Shown here piece after piece: positions 26,534-35,513 of a stretch of DNA of 38,723 nt. The notes under the pieces were generated by a model. That model did no database searches, was not told the origin of the DNA, and was given only the letters and a program-made list of their open reading frames with translations. The translations under genes and the position numbers were made by a program. The DNA comes from Thermoplasmata archaeon M9B2D (GTDB lineage: Archaea > Thermoplasmatota > E2 > DHVEG-1): assembly GCA_002900555.1 (NCBI GenBank), contig MUGD01000008.1, positions 1 through 38,723 on the forward strand, given 5' to 3'. Numbering within the stretch: the stretch's first letter is position 1; every line of letters starts with the position of its first letter.

Positions 26534-27220
26534 TTATGGAGTAATAAACCACCAATTACAATCAAATATTGTTCCTACATAAATTATAGTATATATTATA
26601 GGCACTGTTATCAATTCTAACACATAACCGATAAGCCCTATGAGTCGAAACCATAAACCAACTGCCACGAGAGACGAACCAAATACAAAAAGGATCAAAG
26701 GTATTATCATTAAAACATTCAAAATAGAACAAAAAATTGGGAAACCCCAAGAAGATGTTTGTTCATAATCACAATCACAGTCCGAGTTTATTAATTGTGT
26801 CACTTCACTATTGAGAGTTGCATCCTTTTTAATAACAGCAGATATCTCATTCTTCATCGCCTGATGACTGAATTGATACTCACCAATCATCGACTGAATC
26901 CTTGATTTACTGATAATCTTTGAAAGAATCATTCCAAGGAAATACATCTGTCTGATTCGGTTCTTGGTAATAACAGGAATCTCAGATGATGGGAATATCC
27001 CTCTGCTTATCTGAGATTTGAGGATGATACGTTGAATCTCCTTGTTGTTAGCGATATCACAGATGGTCTGGAATAGTAACTCTCTCTGGTTGATTCTCTC
27101 TTTGAGTACACTCTGGTTTGATGATTGAACTGTGTTATAGCCGACTACATTACTCAACGAACCCAGCACAAGAAGAACCACCGCACAGAGACTGACCACT
27201 ATCAATGGGCGTTTATCCAT
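26534..27220 (-). CDS. Hypothetical membrane protein with signal-like N terminus
   Basis: A 228-aa protein starting DKRPLIVVSLCAVVLLVLGSL (signal anchor). A helical, charged external region (about 30-150) with short C-D-C-D ends it, and two or three C-terminal membrane helices follow (about 155-215). The ATG at 27220 is preferred over the frame's upstream start because AGGAAAG precedes it and a TATA-like TTTATAG sits at 27264-27270. No family is assigned with confidence. From memory, the leader resembles that of paralogous surface proteins in Thermoplasmata genomes. Confidence 0.75.
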   Translation of the reverse strand: MDKRPLIVVSLCAVVLLVLGSLSNVVGYNTVQSSNQSVLKERINQRELLFQTICDIANNKEIQRIILKSQISRGIFPSSEIPVITKNRIRQMYFLGMILSKIISKSRIQSMIGEYQFSHQAMKNEISAVIKKDATLNSEVTQLINSDCDCDYEQTSSWGFPIFCSILNVLMIIPLILFVFGSSLVAVGLWFRLIGLIGYVLELITVPIIYTIIYVGTIFDCNWWFITP

Positions 27221-27307
27221 AATCTTTCCTACCCCGCGATATGATTTTAATATCACGATTCTGCTATAAATAGGTTTATTTCACCATGAATTTGAAATTA
27301 TACATTA

Positions 27308-28696
27308 TTATGTCTGTCTTCCAGCATCAGGAACCGGCTCTTGCTCCCATGGCAGAATAAAAGGGATACTTCTAAACCGATATATTTTGTCACCATGACC
27401 CCCAGGACGAATAGGATATACATTAGCAAATTTATCGAGACGATAGATTTTCGGGCCATCGGATGCACCCCACCAGTTATGTCGAGCATCAACCAAGGAT
27501 TTCTCTACCCAGAAACCTGAACCCCAGTCCCAACCAAAACCATTTCCATAGATATTATTCCAATTGATACGTCCAGTACTAAACCAACTAACTAGTATTC
27601 CATCATGACTATTGTTCCATATATTATTCTCTAAAATCTTCGTATTGACTGCCCTAAATACCAATACCCCTCCCTCATTATCGTACACATCGCAATCGGT
27701 AATTGTATTATTAAATGCATGAAATATCCGAATAATCCCTCCACCAATAACTATCCCATAGTTATATTCACCATCATTGTCAAAACGATGATTGTATACG
27801 GTGCAGTTTCTAATCACATTATTCGATGAAAAATCGATGTTTATCCCTCTGCCGTTATGATATAAAGTACAGTTATCAATCGTAATATAATCCAACATAG
27901 CGACATCTATTCCAGGATGTCCACCTAATTCCCCTGGACGTGGAATCCCATTATCGTAAATCTCACAATCAAGTATCTTATGATAGGAGGAATGCCTATC
28001 ATTATCGAACCCATAAATACCATATGTATTATTAAATACAGAGCAATTTCTGATGATATTGTACACTGATAATCCCCCGAATAATTCAACACCAAAATCA
28101 TTGTTATAGAATACTGATTCTTCTATAGTAGCATACCGTACATTAGTTAAAGAGACACCAGCGTATTTATTATCAAAACATACACACGATGTTACCGTGA
28201 TAAACGATGAATTATAACAATCAATGCCAGAACCCCACCAGGACTGCTCATCACCTCTATTCCCATAACAAGTGCAATTGGTGAAGGTAATAGTTGTAGA
28301 TTCACGTAGTTTTATACCATCATCATTTGCAAAAACAACGGTATCTTCAATCCCACCATTTTCAACGTTGTTGAACAGTATACCGCTATCATACGTTTCA
28401 GAAAAATTACTCACAGAACAATTCTTAATTATAAAGTGGACATTCGTATTATTAATAAAAATGCCTTCAGAAGTAGAACCGTCGCTCACAATCACCCAGT
28501 TCTCAATGATATACGGGTCCTCTTCAGTCCCACTACCACCAGTGACACCGTTCTCCTCAGTGAATTGGTCATTCCCGATAATCCGAATAGGTGCATGATT
28601 CCCAAGACTCGTAGATGCGATTGGAGAGGATATAGCCACCAAAGAACTTGATACCAACAAGAATAGAACCATCAGTGAGATAAGGTGTTTCTTCAG
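27308..28696 (-). CDS. Secreted NosD-like right-handed beta-helix protein (possible CTG start)
   Basis: Signal peptide, then the segment NGVTGGSGTEEDPYIIENW typical of NosD/CASH-type proteins, then about 12 parallel beta-helix coils rich in NCTVY, NCSVF and NTITDCDVYDN patterns. It closes with ARHNWWGASDGP and a short WEQEPVPDAG tail. The role is probably surface carbohydrate binding or adhesion. The first ATG (28672) gives 454 aa but a signal peptide without a basic end. Eight codons upstream, CTG at 28696 preceded by GGGGGA would yield L-K-K-H-L-I-S-L-M-V-L, a proper signal peptide, so the start may be non-canonical. Confidence 0.82.
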   Translation of the reverse strand: MKKHLISLMVLFLLVSSSLVAISSPIASTSLGNHAPIRIIGNDQFTEENGVTGGSGTEEDPYIIENWVIVSDGSTSEGIFINNTNVHFIIKNCSVSNFSETYDSGILFNNVENGGIEDTVVFANDDGIKLRESTTITFTNCTCYGNRGDEQSWWGSGIDCYNSSFITVTSCVCFDNKYAGVSLTNVRYATIEESVFYNNDFGVELFGGLSVYNIIRNCSVFNNTYGIYGFDNDRHSSYHKILDCEIYDNGIPRPGELGGHPGIDVAMLDYITIDNCTLYHNGRGINIDFSSNNVIRNCTVYNHRFDNDGEYNYGIVIGGGIIRIFHAFNNTITDCDVYDNEGGVLVFRAVNTKILENNIWNNSHDGILVSWFSTGRINWNNIYGNGFGWDWGSGFWVEKSLVDARHNWWGASDGPKIYRLDKFANVYPIRPGGHGDKIYRFRSIPFILPWEQEPVPDAGRQT

Positions 28697-28804
28697 ATTG
28701 CTTTCCCCCTTTGTATGGTGATTATAACATCGTTTCCCTTTAAAAACATATCTTTAACAAGGATCGTCTAAAAATTTCCCACCTAATATTCCCAAACATC
28801 CAAT

Positions 28805-28844
28805 AGGGTCTGTCTAACTAATTTTGTCTAATTAGACTGACCCT
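28805..28844. repeat. Imperfect inverted repeat next to the PQQ-type gene
   Basis: Arms AGGGTCTGTCTAACTA (28805-28820) and TAATTAGACTGACCCT (28829-28844) pair at 14 of 16 positions around an 8-nt loop. It lies 3 nt beyond the stop of the beta-propeller gene on the minus strand. It could be a terminator hairpin or the fused ends of a small mobile element. Confidence 0.6.
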
Positions 28845-28847
28845 AAT

Positions 28848-30794
28848 TTAAAAAGAAAACCTCCAAACAACCATTTTAGCTTGTGTACTGACTCCTGACG
28901 TATCATAGGCAATCGCGGTAATAGTGTGCCTGAAAAAAGAAAAGTTATTCCACTCCCAACGATAAGGAGTTTCGTTGTCAGTTGCTTTTAATCTTCCATC
29001 AATAAGAAATTCAACCCGGTCGATACCTAATGGTATTTGGTTTGCTTGGACTTCTATGGAGATATAATCAAAAATAATACATAGTCTAAATAAAGGAAAA
29101 ATTCGAAGGTTTAGAACATAGATTCCTCTTTTTGGTTTAACAATTGAGACCGTAGGGGGAGCATAACTAATATTTACAAAAGCGGTATCACTACTTGAAT
29201 TCCCTTCACTATCGGTAACAGTAAATGTTGCAGTAAAATTACCAACGACTGTGTAATTGTGAGTCGGATTTCGTTCATTTGAAAAGTTCCCGTCACCAAA
29301 GTCCCAATGATAGGTATATGGAGGAATACCTCCATAGATAGTGTTACTAAAATGAATAGTTGTATTATAGTAACCATTATACGGACCGTTGGCATCTATG
29401 TTTAAAGGTCCTCGACCAAAGGCAACTATGAATCCGTCATATACTCCAATATAAAGGGTTCCATCTGATCCAATTGCTGTTGGTGATTCAACCCACTTAC
29501 CCAATTTTTTTTCCCATCGATACGTGCCATTTGGATTGACGGCGACAATATAACCATAACCTTGGACATCCCAATTCGTGGTGCCAAAGTAAGTTGTTCC
29601 ATCAGCGGTATGAGCCGGGGTAGATCCATATATATGTCGTACAGATCCTAGATCATATATCCATCTTATCGTCCCATTTGGATACACTGAGTAAAGATCT
29701 GTATTACCAGCGTAGATTGATCCATCAGGTCCGATGGTCGGGTGGGTTCCTGCTCCGACACTTATCTTCCATTTCATTGTACCATTATTTGGATAAATAG
29801 AGTAAAGGTTACCATCTAGAGAAACACAGTGAACGGTACCATCCTCCTCGACACAGGGGCCGACACGAACCCAATGGCCGGTATGAAAACTCCATTTTAC
29901 CGTCCCATTATTAGGATAAAAAGCATAGAGGTTATAATCATGGCTGCCGCAATACACAGTCCCATCCGGACCAATAGCAGGAGATGAAAGAACATTACCT
30001 CCCGTTTTATATTCCCATTTTACGGTCCCATTAGGGTTCATGGCGCGGACATATCCATTCCAATCACCAAAGTAAATTGTCCCATCTGAACCTATCGCCG
30101 CTGACGAATCAACATGATGTCCCGTTGGATATTTCCATTTAACAGTTCCATTATTCGAATAAACTGCGTAAAAATAATTCGGTGACCCCCAGATTGTTCC
30201 AAAATAAAGGACGCCATCTTGATCCAATGCTGGGGTTGTTGTCATTACTCCAGCAATGTTTGTTAATTTCCATTTCAATGTTCCATTTGGATATAAACCA
30301 AAAAGATTGCTCCATTTAACTCCAAAATAGATACATCCTTGTTCATCGACGGTAACACCTCCTTCACAGGCGTCAATAGTGTAAAATCGCCATTTTTCAA
30401 CACCTTCGGTTCCTGGTGGGAGGTTATATAGGCTTGTTCCAGTATGTCGTGCATCATGACTTATCATAGGCCATGATGAATTTGATAGACCATCTAGTGA
30501 ATTAACCAGAGAAGATCTTACGAGTAAAGAAGTATTACAGGTACTCTCTTGTAGACTATCTTGAATCTGTGCACATTTCATCTGTTCAAGAGTAATTGGT
30601 ATCCTTTTTTCATAATCATGCATATCCTCAAGTGAGTAACTGGTATAATAGGCGTACTCCGCAGCTTTTTTTCGAAGACGCTGATTGACTTGTTCATAAT
30701 CTGATTGGTCTTCAATTCTAGCGAGGGCCGGAAAAGCGTTAATGAATAATAAAGAAATGACTATGATTGATAAAAATAAATAATTAAATTTCAT
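28848..30794 (-). CDS. Secreted PQQ-type beta-propeller protein with PKD and Ig-like C-terminal domains
   Basis: A 648-aa protein. Signal peptide (1-25), a ~100-residue region, then a PQQ/BamB-like propeller (about 130-480) with repeated IGPDGTVYCGS...NLYAFYPNNGTVKW units. A PKD domain (about 485-570, YHWDFGDGNFS) and an Ig-like domain of the Big_9 type (about 572-648, GIDRVEFLIDG...TPYRWEWNN...ITAIAYDTSG) follow. No quinone-binding enzyme motif is seen, so it is probably a surface binding protein. GGAGTGA precedes the ATG and a TATA-like TATATAAAG lies at 30833-30841. Confidence 0.88.
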   Translation of the reverse strand: MKFNYLFLSIIVISLLFINAFPALARIEDQSDYEQVNQRLRKKAAEYAYYTSYSLEDMHDYEKRIPITLEQMKCAQIQDSLQESTCNTSLLVRSSLVNSLDGLSNSSWPMISHDARHTGTSLYNLPPGTEGVEKWRFYTIDACEGGVTVDEQGCIYFGVKWSNLFGLYPNGTLKWKLTNIAGVMTTTPALDQDGVLYFGTIWGSPNYFYAVYSNNGTVKWKYPTGHHVDSSAAIGSDGTIYFGDWNGYVRAMNPNGTVKWEYKTGGNVLSSPAIGPDGTVYCGSHDYNLYAFYPNNGTVKWSFHTGHWVRVGPCVEEDGTVHCVSLDGNLYSIYPNNGTMKWKISVGAGTHPTIGPDGSIYAGNTDLYSVYPNGTIRWIYDLGSVRHIYGSTPAHTADGTTYFGTTNWDVQGYGYIVAVNPNGTYRWEKKLGKWVESPTAIGSDGTLYIGVYDGFIVAFGRGPLNIDANGPYNGYYNTTIHFSNTIYGGIPPYTYHWDFGDGNFSNERNPTHNYTVVGNFTATFTVTDSEGNSSSDTAFVNISYAPPTVSIVKPKRGIYVLNLRIFPLFRLCIIFDYISIEVQANQIPLGIDRVEFLIDGRLKATDNETPYRWEWNNFSFFRHTITAIAYDTSGVSTQAKMVVWRFSF

Positions 30795-30832
30795 TTTTTC
30801 ACTCCAGCCTTACCTATTAAAATGCACTTACA

Positions 30833-30841
30833 CTTTATATA
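30833..30841 (-). promoter_or_regulatory. TATA-like box of the PQQ-type propeller gene
   Basis: TATATAAAG on the minus strand would start transcription about 25 bp downstream, leaving a ~17-nt leader that contains the GGAGTGA site. Confidence 0.5.
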
Positions 30842-30860
30842 TTTTAAGATATTATCGGCT

Positions 30861-30910
30861 TTGCACATAAAGAACGGGGTTTATGTGCAATAATTAATTC
30901 TGCACATAAA
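30861..30910. promoter_or_regulatory. Candidate operator: perfect 11-bp palindrome plus a third half-site
   Basis: TTGCACATAAA (30861-30871) and TTTATGTGCAA (30880-30890) form a perfect inverted repeat with an 8-nt spacer. A third copy TGCACATAAA occurs at 30901-30910. All three lie 20-70 bp upstream of the TATA-like box of the propeller gene, where an activator or repressor could bind. The remaining part of the gene-free stretch 30911-31143 shows no other clear structure. Confidence 0.5.
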
Positions 30911-31143
30911 CTCATATTAAATTATTTCTCAACTGAATCCTATAAGATACCGTAGTATTGGGAAGGCATTCGGGAAACGTTCTACTAACCACTGGATGAG
31001 TGGAATAGAGTTTGAATTATTCTTTAAGTCGAAATTGATCTGACTTTTTTTTGTTCTTTTCGTCAATATCTTGCGGGTTCACTGTGCCGTCACGTAAAAA
31101 AGATGGTTTTTCTCCTGTTAATTAACCGTGCTAATAATTAGCA

Positions 31144-31261
31144 TGTCGGGGGCGGGAGTTGAACCCGCGGCCTCCTGATATCTTAGCGCAACTACGCTTC
31201 AGACGAACCTTTGAGCTGAGCTTATGAGTCAGGCGCTCTGACCAGGCTGAGCCACCCCGAC
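31144..31261 (-). tRNA. tRNA-Met (anticodon CAU, elongator type) with a 43-nt intron
   Basis: Minus-strand cloverleaf: acceptor GTCGGGG/CCCCGAC, D arm GCTC/GAGC, anticodon stem CCTGA/TCAGG, loop C-T-CAT-A...A, T arm CGGG/CCCG with TTCAACT, and discriminator A. A 43-nt intron (31180-31222) interrupts the loop at the canonical position between bases 37 and 38, as in many euryarchaeal elongator tRNA-Met genes. A tRNA-Ile2 (lysidine-like agmatidine CAU) is less likely given the resemblance to elongator Met. A TATA-like TTTTTATAAA lies at 31287-31296. Confidence 0.92.
31180..31222 (-). other. tRNA-Met intron
   Basis: 43 nt inserted after the base 3' of the CAT anticodon. Removing it restores a 75-nt tRNA with a 7-nt anticodon loop. 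Splicing by the archaeal bulge-helix-bulge endonuclease is expected. Confidence 0.85.
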
Positions 31262-31315
31262 GCGATAGCATGCTGAATAGGGACTGTTTATAAAAACTTT
31301 CTTCATAAGACCTTC

Positions 31316-31678
31316 TTATTCATCTAAAACCAATTTTTTCTTTCCCCGTAAAAAAATCACTGAGCTCCCCTGTTCTTTCAACTGATGCCGCAATACCGAA
31401 TCATTCGTCACCACAATACCCTGGATCTTCTTGGCAATATTCAGTAATGCCTCATCAGCCAAACTAGCAGAATCATCAATTCTTTCGAGGTTCTCAATGA
31501 GCTTTAAGGCAGCCAGAGCCTTCTTCTGGCCTTTTTTCTGAGTCGAAAGAACCGTTAGCTCCCGTATAACTGCGGCAGGAACCACAAGGCAATACGAGCC
31601 TACCAAACGATCAAGCTCTTTTTTCCAATCGACAGAAACCTCAAAAAACATAAGGATAGCACTGCTATCCAGAATCAC
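31316..31678 (-). CDS. PIN-domain ribonuclease (Fcf1/VapC9-like)
   Basis: A 120-aa PIN domain with the expected acidic residues: Asp in ILDSSA, Glu in IRELTVLS, Asp in LADEALL and Asp in VVTNDSVLR. It is likely an RNA nuclease. In many Euryarchaeota a PIN protein sits directly after aIF2 gamma, as here, which suggests a role in rRNA processing or translation quality control rather than a toxin (no antitoxin gene is seen). The GTG at 31678 overlaps the aIF2 gamma stop (GTGA). An ATG at 31720 with AAGGA upstream is an alternative, adding 14 residues. Confidence 0.85.
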   Translation of the reverse strand: MILDSSAILMFFEVSVDWKKELDRLVGSYCLVVPAAVIRELTVLSTQKKGQKKALAALKLIENLERIDDSASLADEALLNIAKKIQGIVVTNDSVLRHQLKEQGSSVIFLRGKKKLVLDE

Positions 31679-32919
31679 TGTTTTGCGGATTTTATCTCCC
31701 CATATCCAATAAGATGCCATTTTCCTTCGATACGTCTGCTTACCGCGATACGTTGCCCCTGATCAGCACAGACCGGTAATTTCAGTTTCACCCGAATCCA
31801 TTCCGGTCGAAGTTCACTGATGATACCAACCGTCGTTGCAGTCCCGACCGTCAGCATCAACGGTTCATTGGTTTTCAGTGGCTCTACATTCTTCTCATCA
31901 ACCGTACCAACAGCACGCTTCAGCAGGCACATCGACAAATCAATGGTATCAAGCACCGGCGGAAGCTGCCCTGGTCTGCCAACAAGCTTTCCTGCAAGTG
32001 AATCTGATTTAACCATCGTAGGATCAAGTTCAGTCCCGATGGCCAGTAGTCCACCCGGTAAGGCACTCTCAGTTACTGTGCCCCCCGTAATCAATGAGTA
32101 CACCGTTGTGAATATCGGCTCAAGAACTGGTTTGCCTTCTACTTCTCTCTTCCTTCCTGGTGCAATCTCGATTCTTTCGCCTTTCGTCAGCGTCCCCTGA
32201 AGCAGTGTTCCTCCAACCACGCCGCCTTTCAATTCACTAGGTTTCGTCCCAGGTTTATTCACATCAAAACTCCTGGCGACATACATGAGCGGTGGTTTTT
32301 CCCTATCTCTTTGTGGCGTTGGGATATGCTCCTCCATTGTTTTAATCAACATATCGATGTTTATGTCATGATGGGCGCTTACTGGTATTATCGGTGCATT
32401 TTCTGCGCAGGTCCCTTTGACAAACTTTGTGATTTGTTCATAGTTCTTCAGTGCATCTTCCTCAGAGACAAGGTCGATTTTATTCTGCACAATGATAATC
32501 CGTTTCGCACCAATGATTTCTAATGCCATGAGATGTTCTCGTGTCTGAGGTTGCGGACATTCCTCATTTGCAGCGATAACAAGGATAGCACCATCCATGA
32601 TAGCAGCACCAGAAAGCATAGTCGCCATAAGCGTCTCATGACCAGGTGCATCAACAAACGACACCACTCGAAGTAATTCTGTTTTCCCTTTACAATTTGG
32701 ACAAATCTTCTGAGTGGTATAACAAGCAGGGTCGTCACAATTCTGACATTTATAAAACGCGGCATCAGCATACCCCAGACGGATTGAAATACCCCGTTTC
32801 AATTCCTCGGAATGCTCATCAGTCCATTTGCCGGTCAACCGTTGAGTCAACGTCGTTTTCCCATGGTCAACATGCCCAATCATCCCGATGTTAACCTCGG
32901 GAGGCTTTGGAAAACTCAT
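31675..32919 (-). CDS. eif2g: Translation initiation factor aIF2 subunit gamma
   Basis: A 414-aa GTPase that carries initiator Met-tRNA to the small subunit. It has GHVDHGKT (15-22), DAPGH, NKID, and the zinc knuckle Cys58/61/73/76 (KCQNC...ICPNC). Length and motifs are typical. The ATG overlaps the S6e stop by one base (TAATG). Confidence 0.98.
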   Translation of the reverse strand: MSFPKPPEVNIGMIGHVDHGKTTLTQRLTGKWTDEHSEELKRGISIRLGYADAAFYKCQNCDDPACYTTQKICPNCKGKTELLRVVSFVDAPGHETLMATMLSGAAIMDGAILVIAANEECPQPQTREHLMALEIIGAKRIIIVQNKIDLVSEEDALKNYEQITKFVKGTCAENAPIIPVSAHHDINIDMLIKTMEEHIPTPQRDREKPPLMYVARSFDVNKPGTKPSELKGGVVGGTLLQGTLTKGERIEIAPGRKREVEGKPVLEPIFTTVYSLITGGTVTESALPGGLLAIGTELDPTMVKSDSLAGKLVGRPGQLPPVLDTIDLSMCLLKRAVGTVDEKNVEPLKTNEPLMLTVGTATTVGIISELRPEWIRVKLKLPVCADQGQRIAVSRRIEGKWHLIGYGEIKSAKQ

Positions 32920-33353
32920 TATTGCTCCTCTTTCTTCTCCTTTGATGATGCCTCTTTTGGCTCTGTTTTTGCGTCACCTTTAATGATTTCTTCAATTGGT
33001 TTAGCGCCAGGTTTCATAACCTTCATGTTTACTTGGACGATCTCTTGGTTTATCGTATTTCCACGGACTGACTTCTTTTTACGTTTTCCCTTCTCCTGTG
33101 GCTTAAAACCAAGTCCTCGACTTAACAGCAGTCGCCTTCTGGTAGACCCGGGGATGTCGTGTCTCATCGGGAACCCGTCTTTATCGGTCCCACCAGTAAT
33201 CTTAAGTTTATATCCGGGGAGGGAGACGAAGATGCCGTCGACCTCATCGTTAATTTTTTTACCAATTAATGAGTTGGCATGATGTCCGCTCACAGGGATG
33301 TTATAAGACTTTCCCGATTGGATGTCGTTTACAACAACTTTGAATTCTACCAT
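32919..33353 (-). CDS. rps6e: Ribosomal protein S6e
   Basis: A 144-aa small-subunit protein. The core [20 protein letters not shown] and [15 protein letters not shown] is diagnostic. A Lys/Glu-rich tail ([14 protein letters not shown]) extends beyond the ~120 residues usual in archaea. AAGGAG lies upstream. It begins the minus-strand half of the split translation cluster. Confidence 0.97.
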   Translation of the reverse strand: MVEFKVVVNDIQSGKSYNIPVSGHHANSLIGKKINDEVDGIFVSLPGYKLKITGGTDKDGFPMRHDIPGSTRRRLLLSRGLGFKPQEKGKRKKKSVRGNTINQEIVQVNMKVMKPGAKPIEEIIKGDAKTEPKEASSKEKKEEQ

Positions 33354-33591
33354 GATTCTTTCTCCTTACATTTCTTCTTTTATTGGAGTTGTATTGTACT
33401 ATTGTGTTCCATGAAGGGGAATAGCGAGTATTTTATAAATCTTCTCCTTAATGAGGAAGTATTCTGCGATTACTTGTCTTTCCAGGGGGAATTCATCCTG
33501 TTTTTCCTCCTCTTTCATCACTCAAAAAGAATTTAAGGAATAAGACCATTCCAGTTCGCACTTTAAAACAGGAATAAAAAAACGTGAGAAA

Positions 33592-34203
33592 ATGTACGCC
33601 TTAGCAAAAATACATGATACAGTCCGAGTACCTCCCGAGAGATTTGGTGAAGATTTAAACGAAGCGATAAAAAATATCGTTCAAAAAACATTTGAAGGGA
33701 CAATCCGGCGAAACCATGGGTTAATTGTTGTGGTTGATAACATAACGCCATTAGGTGACGGCATTGTTATTCATGGTGACGGTGGCATGTATCAGAAAGT
33801 CGAATTTGAAGCTCTTACCTTTAACCCCCTGTTACAAGAACTTGTCGATGGTATCGTATGTGAAATCGTCGAGTTCGGTGCATTCTGCCATATTGGTCCC
33901 CTTGATGCGTTACTGCATATGAGCCAAATCATGAATGACTATGTGGATGTTGACGTGGAAAGCGGACGGATTCAAGGGAAAGAAACAAAGCGGGTCCTTA
34001 AGGTCGGTGACCCGATTCGTGCGCGTATTGTTGCAGTGAGTTTAAATGAACTATCTGCTCGAGAAAGTAAAATTGGTCTTACCATGCGGCAACCTGCGCT
34101 GGGAGCTCATGAATGGCTCGCAGAACCAAAAGATGAAAAACGAGGCGAAAAGAAAAAGGACGACCGTCGAGAAAAACGAGATGAACGAAGGCAGAAAAAA
34201 TGA
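33592..34203 (+). CDS. rpoE1: RNA polymerase subunit Rpo7 (RpoE', S1 domain)
   Basis: A 203-aa stalk subunit of archaeal RNA polymerase. Residues 1-80 form the tip/RNP-like domain (RVPPERFGEDL). Residues ~81-175 form an S1 domain (VCEIVEFGAFCHIGPLDALLHMSQI). The last ~30 residues are a Lys/Arg/Glu-rich extension. A TATA-like TTTAAAA at ~33562-33568 would give a nearly leaderless transcript. The ATG of Spt4 overlaps its stop by 4 nt. Confidence 0.97.
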   Translation: MYALAKIHDTVRVPPERFGEDLNEAIKNIVQKTFEGTIRRNHGLIVVVDNITPLGDGIVIHGDGGMYQKVEFEALTFNPLLQELVDGIVCEIVEFGAFCHIGPLDALLHMSQIMNDYVDVDVESGRIQGKETKRVLKVGDPIRARIVAVSLNELSARESKIGLTMRQPALGAHEWLAEPKDEKRGEKKKDDRREKRDERRQKK

Positions 34204-34385
34204 AGAACTTAAATGCATGTAAATCCTGTCATTTGCTAACAGAAAAAGACCGTTGCCCAAATTGCTCTGATCAGACCGTGAGTCGATGGCGGGGATACGT
34301 AATTGTTCGTGACCCAGAGCATTCCCAGGTGGCCAAGAAGATGAATATAACAAAACCTGGTAGGTATGCCTTGAAGGTTAGTTAA
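34200..34385 (+). CDS. spt4: Transcription elongation factor Spt4 (RpoE'')
   Basis: A 61-aa zinc protein that partners Spt5. Its zinc ligands are Cys7, Cys10, Cys19 and Cys22. The WRGYVIVRDPEHSQVAKKM segment is typical. Overlap with rpoE1 shows translational coupling. Length is normal. Confidence 0.96.
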   Translation: MKNLNACKSCHLLTEKDRCPNCSDQTVSRWRGYVIVRDPEHSQVAKKMNITKPGRYALKVS

Positions 34386-34389
34386 CGAT

Positions 34390-34890
34390 ATGTATGTATT
34401 ACCTGATGATTTAAAGGACACGTTGAAAGGGCATATCGGACAACTGGTGGATGAACCAACACTACTTACACTCCTCCGCGAAAAGAAAGATTTTGTTTCT
34501 GTTGGAGATAAAGTCACCTATACCGTCCTAAAACATGGGTTTATTCCCCGTCTTTGTATTGTTGATTTTCTCTTGGAACGCAAATCATATTCGCTTGAAA
34601 TGAAAACCTGTATTAAGGAGTTTGAGGCAGTCCATCTTAAGATAAGGAATCCTCCTGGAACTATCACCGATGAACTATGGGATGCAATAAAAGCTGTTTT
34701 TCAAACCCCTGAACGGGGTCCGGTTTGTATCGAGATTGATGGGGAGGAAGACCTTGCTTCGTTAGCTGTTATATATCTTTCCCCTCCAGGCGTAACAGTA
34801 ATATATGGATTGCCGAATAAGGGGGTCGTGGTCGTGGAAGTAACCGCTGCCCATAAACAGAAAGTAAAAGAAGTATTAGCGAGAATGTGA
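34390..34890 (+). CDS. GTP-dependent dephospho-CoA kinase (DUF359)
   Basis: A 166-aa protein of the DUF359 family, shown in Thermococcus to phosphorylate dephospho-CoA with GTP in the last step of CoA synthesis. Key features are VGDKVTYTVL, the IVDFLLERK segment, RNPPGTITDELWDAI, IDGEEDLASLAVI and YGLPNKGVVVVEV. In many Euryarchaeota it lies between spt4 and rps24e, as here. Confidence 0.93.
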   Translation: MYVLPDDLKDTLKGHIGQLVDEPTLLTLLREKKDFVSVGDKVTYTVLKHGFIPRLCIVDFLLERKSYSLEMKTCIKEFEAVHLKIRNPPGTITDELWDAIKAVFQTPERGPVCIEIDGEEDLASLAVIYLSPPGVTVIYGLPNKGVVVVEVTAAHKQKVKEVLARM

Positions 34891-34896
34891 AGACCT

Positions 34897-35283
34897 ATGG
34901 AAATTGAGATTCAATCAAAAATTGATAACCTCCTCCTCGGCAGAACAGAAATACGTTTTATGGTTCTTCATGAGGGTGAAGGAACTCCAAAGCGTGAATT
35001 GGTTCGTAGTGAACTTGCTGAGAAATTGAATGCGAAGAAAGAGACGATCATGGTTGATTCCATGCATTCTTCTTTTGGCTCTCGCAAGACAATCGGTTAT
35101 GCGAAGATTTACAAATCTATCGAAGACGCTAAAGCAGGAGAAGCAGATTTTATATTAAAGCGTAATGGACTAGGGACAAAGAAGAAACGAAAGAAAGAAG
35201 CCTCCAAAGAAGGGGAAGAAAAGAAAGAACCACCAAAGGAAAAACCTCAGAAGACAGAGTCAAAAGCACCATCTAATGAATAA
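34897..35283 (+). CDS. rps24e: Ribosomal protein S24e
   Basis: A 128-aa small-subunit protein. The ~97-residue S24e domain (LLGRTEIRFMVLHEGEGTP, SSFGSRKTIGYAKIY) is followed by a Lys/Glu/Pro-rich disordered tail of ~30 residues, similar in style to the tails of S6e and Rpo7 here. It starts 6 nt after the DUF359 stop. Confidence 0.97.
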   Translation: MEIEIQSKIDNLLLGRTEIRFMVLHEGEGTPKRELVRSELAEKLNAKKETIMVDSMHSSFGSRKTIGYAKIYKSIEDAKAGEADFILKRNGLGTKKKRKKEASKEGEEKKEPPKEKPQKTESKAPSNE

Positions 35284-35310
35284 CAGACAGATGGAAAGAA
35301 GGAGTAGATC

Positions 35311-35490
35311 ATGGAGAAAAGAGAAGTGTTTAAGGTCGAAGGCGATAAGATTGTTCGACAGCGGAAAAACTGCCCGAAATGCGGCGATGGTGTGTTCCTA
35401 GCCGATCATAAGGACCGGTTAAGTTGCGGAAAATGTGGATACACTGAGTTTAAGACAAAGAAGCAGGAAAACGAAAAACCAAACGTCTAA
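35311..35490 (+). CDS. rps27ae: Ribosomal protein S27ae
   Basis: A 59-aa zinc ribosomal protein with ligands Cys21, Cys24, Cys39 and Cys42 ([14 protein letters not shown] and [11 protein letters not shown]). AAGGAG lies ~7 nt before the ATG. It ends the plus-strand half of the translation cluster. The kae1/bud32 genes that often follow it are absent. Confidence 0.95.
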   Translation: MEKREVFKVEGDKIVRQRKNCPKCGDGVFLADHKDRLSCGKCGYTEFKTKKQENEKPNV

Positions 35491-35513
35491 CTTCATTTCC
35501 TAAGGTCCCTTGT

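Noticed and set aside
30861..30910. CRISPR-like short repeats
   Set aside because: Only three half-sites of ~10 bp, two in inverted orientation and no regular spacers, so an operator is the better reading. No CRISPR array or cas gene is seen in the window.
31316..31720. VapBC toxin-antitoxin pair
   Set aside because: The PIN protein has no small antitoxin gene beside it and sits in the conserved aIF2 gamma context, so a housekeeping role is more likely.
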